From Verrucomicrobiota bacterium (lineage in GTDB: Bacteria > Verrucomicrobiota > Verrucomicrobiia > CAIQCK01), in contig JACRJX010000007.1 in assembly GCA_016235595.1 (NCBI GenBank), forward strand, positions 62,001 to 126,000: a stretch of 64,000 bases of DNA, given 5' to 3'. This document shows positions 1-7,750 of this stretch, piece after piece (within the stretch, counting starts at the first letter, position 1; each line of letters starts with the position of its first letter). Made by a program: the position numbers and the translations under genes. The notes below the pieces were generated by a model. That model was not told the DNA's origin. It made no database searches and saw only the letters and a program-made list of their open reading frames with translations.

Positions 1-1
1 T

Positions 2-859
2 CGCGCCCGAGTGTTGGAGCGGTGGAATGAGTGTGTGAGGGAGGGCGGCGAATACGAGCAGGAGTTCTGTTTGCAGCTTGCTGACGGGAGTGACCGGTGG
101 GTTTACATCCGCGCGTCGGCCATGCGCGCCGAGCGCGGGAAATATACCGGCCATGTGGGGACGGTTACGGACATTACAGAGCGCAAACAAGCCGAACAAG
201 CGCGCGTCCACCTTGTTCAGAAACTTATCACGGCTCAGGAAGACGAATGTCGCCGGGTGTCGGTCGAATTGCACGACCAGTTGGGACAAGGGCTGACAGC
301 CATGATGCTGGGATTGAATGCCCTGCAGGCGTCAAAGGCGGGCGGGGGATCGAATGGCCGGCAACTGCAGCAATTGCAGGAACTGGCCAATGATCTGACG
401 CGCCGGGTGCATCGGCTTGCGTGGGAACTGCGGCCAGCGGCTTTGGACGACTTGGGTCTGACCAGCGCACTGAAGCGTTACGTCGAGGAGTGGGCGCGCC
501 GCAGCGACGTCGCGGCGGATTTTCATGTCAGTGGCCAGGCCGACCAGCGGCTGCAACCGTCCGTGGAGACCACATTCTACCGTGTTGTCCAAGAAGCGCT
601 GACGAATGTGAACAAGCACGCTCGGGCGACCCGGGTGAGCGTTCTGTTGGATTATCGGCGCGACTCTGTGCTTGTTATTGTGGAAGATAACGGCAAAGGT
701 TTTGATGTTAACACGGTTATGAACGGCATCAACTCATCGGGTCGCTTGGGTCTGCTGGGAATGCAGGAGCGCGCCACGCTGGTTGGCGCGAAGTTCAACA
801 TTGAATCCACGCCGGACGCAGGAACCACGGTATTCTTGAGCCGCTCCTTGGAAACGTAA
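2..859 (+). CDS. Sensor histidine kinase, NarL/HisKA_3 type, 5'-truncated by window edge
   Basis: This is the C-terminal 285 residues of a sensor kinase. The frame is open to the window edge, so the true start lies upstream. Counting from the GTG at 11, residues 20-60 are the end of a PAS/PAC sensor domain. The phospho-acceptor is His88 in VELHDQLGQ, typical of HisKA_3 kinases. The ATPase domain shows the N-box around 195-203, the G1 box DNGKG (226-230) and the G2 box GRLGLLGM (244-251). No membrane segment is in the visible part. The response regulator follows 3 bases after the stop, so the two form a cognate pair. The signal sensed cannot be told from what is present. The adjacent Flp pilin gene suggests control of pilus production, which is inference. 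Confidence 0.93.
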   Translation, partial: RARVLERWNECVREGGEYEQEFCLQLADGSDRWVYIRASAMRAERGKYTGHVGTVTDITERKQAEQARVHLVQKLITAQEDECRRVSVELHDQLGQGLTAMMLGLNALQASKAGGGSNGRQLQQLQELANDLTRRVHRLAWELRPAALDDLGLTSALKRYVEEWARRSDVAADFHVSGQADQRLQPSVETTFYRVVQEALTNVNKHARATRVSVLLDYRRDSVLVIVEDNGKGFDVNTVMNGINSSGRLGLLGMQERATLVGAKFNIESTPDAGTTVFLSRSLET

Positions 860-862
860 GAA

Positions 863-1534
863 TTGAAAGCCTCTCCATCCAATCGAAAAATTCGTGTTCT
901 TCTGGCCGACGATCACACCGTCGTGCGCGAAGGGCTGAAGTATTTGCTCAACCAGCAGCCAGACATGACGGTCGTGGGCGAGGCCGTGGACGGGGAAGAT
1001 GCCATTCAACAGGCCAAGACACTCACGCCCAACGTTGTCGTGATGGATATCTCCATGCCTCGATGCAATGGGATGCAAGCCACCGAACGTCTGAAACACT
1101 CGCATCCGGAAATCAAGGTGTTGGTGTTAAGTGCCTACGAGAACATTGATTACCTGCGCCGGCTGCTTAAGGCGGGGGCGTCGGGGTACGTAACCAAGCG
1201 CTCAGCGGCAATGGAGTTGACCCGCGCCATCCGCACCGTCAACGCGGGGGAGATCTACCTCGACTCGGCATCGGCGGGCATTTTGGCAAGCGACATGGCA
1301 GGGCGATCACCCGACAGCGACGTAAGGACAGGCGAACCCATCAGCCCCCGGGAGACAGAGGTCCTGCGCGATATCGCACGGGGCTATTCCAACAAGGAAA
1401 TCGCAGCGCGCCTTCAAATCAGCATCAAAACGGTGGAAACCTACAAAGCCCGTCTGATGGAGAAGCTCAAATTGCACAGCCGTGTGGATATCGTGCGCTA
1501 TGCGTCCCATCAGGGGTGGTTGGAAGAGAACTAG
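863..1534 (+). CDS. Response regulator, NarL/FixJ (LuxR-type HTH)
   Basis: A 223-residue response regulator of normal family length. The receiver domain (residues 10-125) has the acidic pair Asp16-Asp17, phospho-acceptor Asp62 in VVMDIS, and the switch residues in LSA and TKR. A LuxR/GerE helix-turn-helix follows at about 155-220, with SPRETEVLRDIARGYSNKEI and the usual TVETYKARLMEKL helix. The start is a TTG 3 bases after the kinase stop; no in-frame ATG precedes the receiver, so the TTG is favoured. It is the partner of the upstream histidine kinase. The next gene is the flp pilin, and an inverted-repeat element between them (and again upstream of cpaE) is a plausible binding site. Confidence 0.93.
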   Translation: MKASPSNRKIRVLLADDHTVVREGLKYLLNQQPDMTVVGEAVDGEDAIQQAKTLTPNVVVMDISMPRCNGMQATERLKHSHPEIKVLVLSAYENIDYLRRLLKAGASGYVTKRSAAMELTRAIRTVNAGEIYLDSASAGILASDMAGRSPDSDVRTGEPISPRETEVLRDIARGYSNKEIAARLQISIKTVETYKARLMEKLKLHSRVDIVRYASHQGWLEEN

Positions 1535-1592
1535 CAGATGGGGAGCAGAGGCCCTGTTTGATATTTCTGTCGCGTTTTTCAAGTCACCACAA

Positions 1593-1656
1593 ACCGGCTG
1601 TTTCGTGTCGGGGATTCCCCTGATGCTCCCACGCGCATCCTCCCGACGTGTCAAAC
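1593..1656 (+). promoter_or_regulatory. Conserved ~60-bp element upstream of flp (copy 1)
   Basis: This stretch closely resembles 6306-6365 upstream of cpaE. Both begin with ACCGGCT, contain GTCGGGGA followed by TTCCC, and end with TCCCGACG and CAA. Within this copy GTCGGGGA (1607-1614) is complementary to TCCCGAC (1641-1647) across 26 bases; the second copy has the same arms 25 bases apart. It lies just upstream of the predicted flp promoter. It could be an operator for a dimeric activator or a structured RNA leader. I favour DNA because the promoter lies downstream of it. Confidence 0.5.
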
Positions 1657-1694
1657 AAGGCTCCCAACGGTAGGGTACAACACGCTAAAAAATA

Positions 1695-1723
1695 GTGACA
1701 TGCCGGGAAATGAGGGTTATGAT
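1695..1723 (+). promoter_or_regulatory. Predicted sigma70-like promoter of flp
   Basis: A -35 hexamer GTGACA (1695-1700) and a -10 hexamer TATGAT (1718-1723) are separated by exactly 17 bases. Each matches the consensus at five of six positions. The flp start codon lies about 90 bases downstream, leaving a leader with a clear ribosome-binding site. A dedicated strong promoter fits an abundantly expressed pilin. Confidence 0.55.
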
Positions 1724-1812
1724 ACGGCATAGGAAATGCTACCGGTCGGCTAGGTTTGATCGGCTGGCGTCACAACGAAAATAAGCTAATAAATACTGAG
1801 GAGAAACGGAAC

Positions 1813-2007
1813 ATGAGGATCCAGAAAGCAAGGAAGAGCGGGCAATCGCTGGTGGAATACGGGTTGGTGCTGGCGTTGATCGCCATTGTGGCCATCTTGG
1901 TGGTGAAGGCCGTGGGTACTCAAACCACGAGCACCTTCGATAACGTCCAGAGCCAGATGTCGTCAGCGGGCGTTGCGAGCACATCGCCGACAGCCGCCAG
2001 CTCGTAG
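1813..2007 (+). CDS. flp: Flp/Fap-type pilin prepeptide
   Basis: A 64-residue major pilin precursor of the Tad pilus. A short basic leader (MRIQKARKSG) is followed by QSLVEYGLVLALIAIV. Cleavage after Gly10 would place Glu at +5 and Tyr at +6, the Flp signature recognised by TadV/CpaA prepilin peptidases. A single hydrophobic helix follows (about residues 16-34), then a polar Ser/Thr-rich tail. The start is the ATG at 1813, because GAGGAG sits just upstream at 1798-1803 and the motif must be near the N-terminus. It has its own promoter and a terminator, so it is likely transcribed separately from the cpa/tad genes that follow. No prepilin peptidase is encoded in the window. Confidence 0.93.
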   Translation: MRIQKARKSGQSLVEYGLVLALIAIVAILVVKAVGTQTTSTFDNVQSQMSSAGVASTSPTAASS

Positions 2008-2069
2008 GAATAGGTTACAAACGTATTGATGCTCGCGTGTTATTTCACGATTCGCGAGCTCCAAAGAAA

Positions 2070-2116
2070 AGCCCGAGTTCTTGCGCTTAACGCAAAGAGA
2101 ACTCGGGCTGTTTCTT
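2070..2116 (+). terminator. Rho-independent terminator after flp
   Basis: A perfect 12-bp inverted repeat, AGCCCGAGTTCT (2070-2081) and AGAACTCGGGCT (2098-2109), is followed by GTTTCTT. The loop can extend the stem through TTGCG and CGCAA. An A-rich stretch precedes the left arm, so the element could also work from the opposite strand. It separates flp from the DUF362-cpaB operon. Confidence 0.85.
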
Positions 2117-2205
2117 AGAGACGTGTTACGGACCGCGTATGCGGGCGTTGGTGTTGCAGTTTGGTTTGGCCGGGTGATGGGAGTACAGAGCGCACAGCAA
2201 CTTGT

Positions 2206-3294
2206 ATGTCTTCAACATCAAGTCGTCATGACGATATGACAGGAACGCTAAATCGGCGGCAGTTTGTCAGGAAGTTGGCCGTCGGCGCCGCCGGAGGCGT
2301 GGCGTTGGGCCTTGGGCTTGGCTATTGGCTGGGCCGGGAGCCGACCGCGCGCGTCACGATTTTGAAAGCGAAGAATTACGCCGAGAACCTCACCGACTTG
2401 GTCAAGCGCGCCCTCCAGAACTACCCCACAGTGATTGCCCGCGCCCGCGGCAAACGCGTCGTGCTGAAGCCGAATCTGGTGGAATACTACGAAGCCCGCG
2501 GCGTGAACACCCATCCCTCGCTGGTCGCGGCGGCGATCGAGGCGTTCCGGTCGCTGGGCGCGCGTGAAGTCATTGTTGCGGAAGGGCCGGGCCACCAGCG
2601 CGACACGGAGATGTTGATCGAGCAATCGGGGTTGGACGACGCGTTGAAGACCGAGCGCACGGCGTTCGTGGATCTCAACGTCGACTCCATCCATCCCGTG
2701 CCTCTTCGTGCGAACTACACGCGGCTGGGGCGGCTGTTCTTCCCAGACACGATTCTCGGCGCCGATCTGGTGGTTTCAATGCCGAAACTGAAGACGCACC
2801 ATTGGGTGGGCGCGACGCTGTCGCTAAAGAATATGTTCGGCACGGTGCCGGGCGTCAAATATGGCTGGCCGAAGAACGTGTTACACTGGTGCGGCGACCA
2901 GAGCATTGAGAAGAGCATCGTGGACATCAACCTTGCCTTGCAGCCCGGTTTCGCGATCATGGACGGCATTGAGGGCATGGAAGGTGACGGGCCGTTACGC
3001 GGTGAGACGGTGCGGTCGGGTGTTGTCATCGCAGGTGACAACTTGACGGCAGTGGATGCCACGAGCGCGCGCGTGATGGGGTTGAACCCGGAGCGACTGA
3101 GTTATCTACAAGTGATGCAGCGGCACGGCGGGACGCTCCGCGAGTCGCAGATTGAACAGCTTGGCGAGCCGATCAGCGCGGTGCGTTGCGACTTCAAGGT
3201 GCTGCCGCCATTTGCGTTCTTGAAACTGGCCTCAACTGGCCGCAATATGCCGCAAGAAATGAACTGTGGAAGCCACGGCAGGATTTTGTCATGA
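2206..3294 (+). CDS. DUF362 domain-containing protein, Tat-exported
   Basis: About 362 residues. The N-terminus has a twin-arginine motif (RRQFVRK) before a Gly/Ala/Leu-rich hydrophobic stretch, so export in folded form is predicted. The body matches DUF362: KPNLVEYYEARGVNTHPSLV near the start, VIVAEGPGH, and PKLKTHHWVGATLSLKNMFG in the middle. Many DUF362 proteins carry ferredoxin-like clusters, but no CxxCxxC motif is visible here. The start is uncertain: ATGs at 2206 and 2236 both leave the Tat signal intact, and neither has a strong ribosome-binding site. Its stop overlaps the cpaB start (ATGA at 3291-3294), so it is translationally coupled to a pilus gene. Its molecular function is unknown. 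Confidence 0.85.
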   Translation: MSSTSSRHDDMTGTLNRRQFVRKLAVGAAGGVALGLGLGYWLGREPTARVTILKAKNYAENLTDLVKRALQNYPTVIARARGKRVVLKPNLVEYYEARGVNTHPSLVAAAIEAFRSLGAREVIVAEGPGHQRDTEMLIEQSGLDDALKTERTAFVDLNVDSIHPVPLRANYTRLGRLFFPDTILGADLVVSMPKLKTHHWVGATLSLKNMFGTVPGVKYGWPKNVLHWCGDQSIEKSIVDINLALQPGFAIMDGIEGMEGDGPLRGETVRSGVVIAGDNLTAVDATSARVMGLNPERLSYLQVMQRHGGTLRESQIEQLGEPISAVRCDFKVLPPFAFLKLASTGRNMPQEMNCGSHGRILS

Positions 3295-4169
3295 AAAGCA
3301 TGAGCATGCGCCCGGGTACTTTGTTTCTCATCGGAGCCATCGTCCTCGCGGCGGCGACGGCATATTTCTTCTACGACTATCTGCACCAAGTTTCCAAGCC
3401 CAGGGTCATTCCTGAGAAAACCGTCGTCATGTCTCGCAACAAGGCTATTCCGGCGCGGCAGCCCATCACCGCGGACATGGTCATGCTGTTCCCCGTTCCG
3501 CAAAAGATGCTTCACACCAATTCCATCTTCAAGCTCGAGGATGTGATAGGCAAGTGGACCATGACCGCCATCAAACCGTTGGAACAGATCCGTCTCAGCG
3601 ACATCTCCGAGAAAAGCAAACTGCCGGGATTGGCGCCTTCCATTCCGGCAGGGAAACGAGCCATCACCATTGGAATCAGTGATAACAAAGGGGTCGCCGG
3701 CGGGATCTTTCCTGGTGATCATGTGGATATCATTGCCAACCTGAAAGACCCGACACGCCCAGGCGAGCAGGTGGTGCAAGTGCCCCTTCAGAACATGCTG
3801 GTATTGGCTGTGGACAAGAACAACACGGACCCGTCGGTGGGCGCCAACTCATCGCTGACCTTGTGCGCAACTCCCGATGAAGCTCAGTTGATTACCATCG
3901 CCGAGGAACAAGGTGCGATTCGTGTGATGTTGCGCGCGCGCGATGATAAAGAGGTCATCGAAGATACGAGTGTTTCGATCAGCAAATATCTCAAGCGCCG
4001 GTCCATACAAGATGAACCGAAAGCGGCGCCGCCGGTGAAACCGCCACCGCCACCACCACCCGTGGTCGTTGCTCCGCCGCCGCCGACGACGAAGAAGATC
4101 ACAATCCATATCGGAAGAGAGTCCAAGGAATATGAGGTGAGGATATCCAAGGGCAAAGAGGCGAAGTAA
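3291..4169 (+). CDS. cpaB: Flp pilus assembly protein CpaB
   Basis: A 292-residue periplasmic component of the Tad secretion system, thought to stabilise the secretin. One N-terminal membrane anchor (about residues 8-28) is followed by a SAF-type domain (VMSRNKAIPARQPITADMV) and a CpaB/RcpC domain with GIFPGDHVDIIANL. The C-terminus is unusual: a polyproline stretch (PPPPPPP, then PPPP) leads to a short lysine-rich tail. The start is the ATG at 3291, overlapping the stop of the DUF362 gene; a longer reading frame upstream would overlap that gene by over 100 bases. cpaC follows about 50 bases later. Confidence 0.9.
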   Translation: MKSMSMRPGTLFLIGAIVLAAATAYFFYDYLHQVSKPRVIPEKTVVMSRNKAIPARQPITADMVMLFPVPQKMLHTNSIFKLEDVIGKWTMTAIKPLEQIRLSDISEKSKLPGLAPSIPAGKRAITIGISDNKGVAGGIFPGDHVDIIANLKDPTRPGEQVVQVPLQNMLVLAVDKNNTDPSVGANSSLTLCATPDEAQLITIAEEQGAIRVMLRARDDKEVIEDTSVSISKYLKRRSIQDEPKAAPPVKPPPPPPPVVVAPPPPTTKKITIHIGRESKEYEVRISKGKEAK

Positions 4170-4216
4170 CTGAGGTGCGTTCCATGACTACCAGCTTCAA
4201 AATCAGGAGACTGCCG

Positions 4217-6214
4217 ATGAAATACTTTGTCTGGCTGTTCACACCGGCGCTGGCTGCAGCCGTCGTCGTCGCAAGCTTCGTTATGGCCGCCGAACCGGCC
4301 GTGCAGACCAATGCTCCCTCTGTCAGCAAGACGCCTGTTGCGTCGGTTCCGGCACCTGCCGTTACCGCCAAGCCGGCAACTCAAACGAATGCGCCGTCCG
4401 CCGGCAAAGCCCCCGTTCCAACGGCTGCCAAACCCGACATCGCCGCGGTAGCAGCTCAGCTCGCGCAAACCAACGCGCCCTCTGTCAACGAAGCGCCTGT
4501 TGCTTCGGTCCCGGTGCCCGCCGTTATCGTTACCGCCAAGCCAGCGACTCAAACGGCTGCGCCGTCCGCCGGCAAAGCCCCCGTTCCAACGGTTGCCAAA
4601 CCCGATATCGCCGCGGTGGCAGCTCGGCTCGCGCAAACCAATGCGCCGGCGATCAGTGTGGCGCAACGCATGCCCGTTTCCGTCTCCGCCGTCACCGCGG
4701 CGGCCACCCAGTTGGTGCAGACCAACACGCTGGTGGTGGGAGAGGCGCGCCTCTTGCAGGCCTCCGGCTCCAACATTGTTGTTCCGGTGGAAGACATTGT
4801 TCGGGTGATCCCCGCGGGGCCTGGCAAGGTCGTTGTCAGTGCGGAGCAGGAAGGTCATACGGACATGATGGTTCTGGATGACGACAGCAAGATCACCGAG
4901 CATTACGCGATCATCGTGATCAAGAAGCAGCATACGGCCGAGAAGGCGAGCTACGAGGCCTCGCTGGAGGATTTCCGCCAGGTGGTGAAGAAAATGGTGG
5001 GCGAACACCAAGTGATGTTCGACATGCTGGTGGGACCACGCATTTCCTTCAGCGGCACCAATTTGACGGCCCGGCCGCATCCGGTGTTGTTCATACACGG
5101 TGAGGCCAAGGACGAGATCGAAGCCAACACGATACGCAGTGTCGCCTCTCGGTTCTATGGCCAAGGCGATTTCGGTAGCACCACTCAAACCGCCACACCC
5201 GGCAATACTATCACGGGCACGACGACCACCAACACCGTGGAAGTGGCGAATCTGAGCAACGACCCGAACATCGTGGATCAGATGACCATTCGGACTCATC
5301 ATCAAATTCGGATTCGTGTTCAAGTGGCCGAAGTGAACATTGAGGCCGCGAAACATAAAGGCATTCGCTACTCCGACTCCGTTTCTTACGGCATAACCCA
5401 GAATGCGATGACTCTTGATAAACTCTTCGTGAAATCCGCAACCATAATAGGCGCGGTTGTTCCTGAAGGTGGCTCTGCTGACACCACGCCGGCCTTTGAA
5501 GGAACGTTGCAGTTGTTGATTGACGACAACGCTGCTCGCCTGCTTTCGGAGCCGACATTGGTCACCAAGAGCGGCCAGGAAGCCTCGTTCTTGGCTGGCG
5601 GTCAACTCCTGCAACAACTTCAAAACGGCTTCGGTTCGACCAGCGTTCAAACTATCCCCTACGGTGTGCGTATGACCATCAAACCGACGGTGGATCGCGC
5701 TGACCACATTGACACCGAAATCTTCACGGAAGTCAGCGATGCGCCCGTCACGGTTAGCGGCCAGGGCACCAGCATCACGACGCGTAACTCAAAGTCAAAA
5801 CTCCGCCTCAACCAACGCGAAACGCTCGTCTTGGGCGGCTTGCTCGGCAACAACTTCCGAAACGAAATTCGCAAGATACCATGGATCGGCCAGATTCCCG
5901 TGTTGGGCGCGCTCTTTCGCAGCAAAGACTGGCAAAGCGGTCAAAGTGAATTGTTGTTCTTCGTCACACCAGAAATCATTGGCCAGGACCTCAAGGCGGA
6001 CACTGAGCGAAACATCATCACTCCTGTCATGAGACAGTGGCATAAGGTGGATGGTCATAAAGATATTCTTCCCGACATCAACTCACATGCCGGACCTGAC
6101 AACGATGTGCATGATTTTCTTGGCTTGCCACCCGACCAAATGCATACTGTGCCGTCACAGCAGGTGCCGGTGGTGGTGCCTGACACGGCGCCGATGCGCG
6201 GGGCCGGCCAGTAA
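4217..6214 (+). CDS. cpaC: Type II/III-family secretin CpaC/RcpA
   Basis: A 665-residue outer-membrane secretin that forms the Tad pilus channel. The start ATG at 4217 has AGGAG 7 bases upstream and opens a signal peptide (KYFVWLFTPALAAAVVVASF). Residues about 30-145 are an Ala/Pro/Thr-rich linker made of a tandem repeat. A pilus/BON-like N-terminal region follows. The secretin core includes LLSEPTLVTKSGQEASFLAGG, IPYGVRMTIKPTV, LRLNQRETLVLGGLL and IPWIGQIPVLGALF, all hallmarks of the family. The linker makes it longer than typical CpaC. It follows cpaB and precedes cpaE. Confidence 0.93.
   Translation: MKYFVWLFTPALAAAVVVASFVMAAEPAVQTNAPSVSKTPVASVPAPAVTAKPATQTNAPSAGKAPVPTAAKPDIAAVAAQLAQTNAPSVNEAPVASVPVPAVIVTAKPATQTAAPSAGKAPVPTVAKPDIAAVAARLAQTNAPAISVAQRMPVSVSAVTAAATQLVQTNTLVVGEARLLQASGSNIVVPVEDIVRVIPAGPGKVVVSAEQEGHTDMMVLDDDSKITEHYAIIVIKKQHTAEKASYEASLEDFRQVVKKMVGEHQVMFDMLVGPRISFSGTNLTARPHPVLFIHGEAKDEIEANTIRSVASRFYGQGDFGSTTQTATPGNTITGTTTTNTVEVANLSNDPNIVDQMTIRTHHQIRIRVQVAEVNIEAAKHKGIRYSDSVSYGITQNAMTLDKLFVKSATIIGAVVPEGGSADTTPAFEGTLQLLIDDNAARLLSEPTLVTKSGQEASFLAGGQLLQQLQNGFGSTSVQTIPYGVRMTIKPTVDRADHIDTEIFTEVSDAPVTVSGQGTSITTRNSKSKLRLNQRETLVLGGLLGNNFRNEIRKIPWIGQIPVLGALFRSKDWQSGQSELLFFVTPEIIGQDLKADTERNIITPVMRQWHKVDGHKDILPDINSHAGPDNDVHDFLGLPPDQMHTVPSQQVPVVVPDTAPMRGAGQ
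4304..4633 (+). repeat. Two-copy in-frame tandem repeat inside cpaC
   Basis: Unit 1 (4304-4465, 54 codons) and unit 2 (4466-4633, 56 codons) encode near-identical Ala/Pro/Thr-rich peptides beginning QTNAPS and ending LA. A third partial unit starts QTNAP at 4634. The two extra codons in unit 2 show the copies have diverged in length. This is a likely low-complexity spacer between signal peptide and secretin domains. Confidence 0.85.
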
Positions 6215-6305
6215 ACGCCGTTGTTTCCGAGTCACGGCAGTGGCTGAATCGTGAAGGATGCAATCGAATCGCGAAAAACTCGCGGTGACGTTCGGTGCTT
6301 GCAGC

Positions 6306-6365
6306 ACCGGCTTGCTGTCGGGGAATTCCCGACGCCAGTTTGCGCGCCCTCCCGACGCGGCAAGC
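6306..6365 (+). promoter_or_regulatory. Conserved ~60-bp element upstream of cpaE (copy 2)
   Basis: This is the second copy of the element at 1593-1656. It has ACCGGCT, GTCGGGGA (6317-6324), a local palindrome GTCGGG-GAATT-CCCGAC, and TCCCGAC (6350-6356) 25 bases from the first arm. A TTGACA hexamer (6369-6374) immediately follows and could be a -35 box. A convincing -10 at standard spacing is not obvious (GATATG at 6391-6396 is weak). It lies in the 225-base gap between cpaC and cpaE, so cpaEF-tadBC may have their own regulated promoter. Confidence 0.5.
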
Positions 6366-6439
6366 GCGTTGACACGAAGTAAAGTTTGCTGATATGCACC
6401 ATCGCCTATAAGTTCTGTAATAATGGAGTCATAAACATA

Positions 6440-7729
6440 GTGCCAAACCAGGCGATCAAAATTCTGATTGCGGACAGTGAAGGGACCACCTGCGACCGGA
6501 TCTGCTCCTTCCTGACGGGCGACCCGACCTACCAGGTGGTGGGTCGTGCCGTCAATGCCGATGAGTGCATGAGTTTGGCGTTGATCAAACGGCCGGATGT
6601 CATTCTTGTCCACAATGGCCTGAAGCCGACCTCCGGGATCGAGGTGTGCGAACAACTCGCCTTGCAGAATCTCGACGCCGCCACGCTGCTGGTGGTGGCG
6701 CAGGCGATGGATGAAAATCTCTTCCGCCGCATGATGGCCGCCAATGTAAGCGAGCTGTTGGTGGCCCCGCTCCAAAAAAACCGGACGATGGACGCCATCC
6801 GGAACGCGTTCGACAAGAAAGCCAGCCAGCGCCATGGCGGCGCAACGGCTTCCAGCGAGGAGAGCCGTCGAATCATTGCCGTTACCGGGGCGCGTGGCGG
6901 TTGCGGACGCACCATGGTGGCCGTCAACCTCAGTTGTGCCATCGCCCGCGCGGCTGAACGGATCAGTCCCGGCGGCAACAACGTCGTGTTGGCCGACATC
7001 AACGTTCGTGCGGGTGATGCTGCCACTTTTTTGGACATTCGGCCTCAGCGCACGCTGGCCGATATCACCGTCAGCGCCAGCGGCGTGGACCGCGAGATGA
7101 TCGAATCGTTGTTGGAGAATCACGCCAGCGGCGTCACCCTGTTGTCGGCGTCGACGCCTGAACCTTACGGACGGCAAGAGTTGACGCGCGGCATCATCGT
7201 TTCCGCCCTGGCGGTGTTGCGCAGCCGGTTCAAGTACACCCTCGTGGACGTGGGCGTGACGGGAACCGAGGTCAGCAACGTTACGTTGGACTTCTGCGAC
7301 ACTATTCTGATGGTTGTTGGCATGGATTTGGCGCGGCTGCGCGCTGCGCGGCTTTATATGGCGCACCTGTTGGAAGCGAATTTCCCGCGCGAGAAGATCC
7401 AAGTGGTTCTCAATGACATCCAGCCGGAGTCGAAGTCCATCAGCACGGCGCAAGCCGAAAGCATTCTCGAAGCGACGGTTGCCGTGCGCGTGCCCAACGA
7501 AGGGCGGCTCGTGCCCGCTTCAATCAACCTGGGCCAGCCTTTCGTGCTCACCCACCCCAGTTCCCCTGTTTCCCAGGCGATCAACGATCTGGCGGCGAGA
7601 CTTGGCGTGGATATCGGCAAGGGATCGTCTTTCAAGGGATTGTTCAAGCGATTGCATTGGGGCGAGACAAACGGTTGGTCCGCTGCGGCTCCTTCTGCCT
7701 ACGCCGTGCCTCACAAGGGTTCGAGTTGA
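6440..7729 (+). CDS. cpaE: CpaE/TadZ-like ATPase with degenerate receiver domain
   Basis: About 429 residues; directs pilus machinery to its site in the CpaE/TadZ family. The N-terminal 125 residues fold like a response-regulator receiver, but the phospho-acceptor position is His58 (DVILVHNGL), so it should not be phosphorylated in the usual way. A MinD/ParA-like P-loop domain follows; its Walker A reads GARGGCGRT (150-158), lacking the canonical lysines, as in other atypical TadZ proteins. The start is taken as GTG 6440, with GGAG at 6425-6428; a TTG at 6386 is the alternative. It is the first gene of the cpaE-cpaF-tadB-tadC run. Confidence 0.87.
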   Translation: MPNQAIKILIADSEGTTCDRICSFLTGDPTYQVVGRAVNADECMSLALIKRPDVILVHNGLKPTSGIEVCEQLALQNLDAATLLVVAQAMDENLFRRMMAANVSELLVAPLQKNRTMDAIRNAFDKKASQRHGGATASSEESRRIIAVTGARGGCGRTMVAVNLSCAIARAAERISPGGNNVVLADINVRAGDAATFLDIRPQRTLADITVSASGVDREMIESLLENHASGVTLLSASTPEPYGRQELTRGIIVSALAVLRSRFKYTLVDVGVTGTEVSNVTLDFCDTILMVVGMDLARLRAARLYMAHLLEANFPREKIQVVLNDIQPESKSISTAQAESILEATVAVRVPNEGRLVPASINLGQPFVLTHPSSPVSQAINDLAARLGVDIGKGSSFKGLFKRLHWGETNGWSAAAPSAYAVPHKGSS

Positions 7730-7750
7730 ACTTGATTCGTTGAGGAGAAT

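Noticed and set aside
3884..5707. A 607-codon minus-strand frame across cpaB and cpaC
   Set aside because: It is antisense to two genes with clear family motifs and encodes a Gly/Arg/His-rich sequence with no domain.
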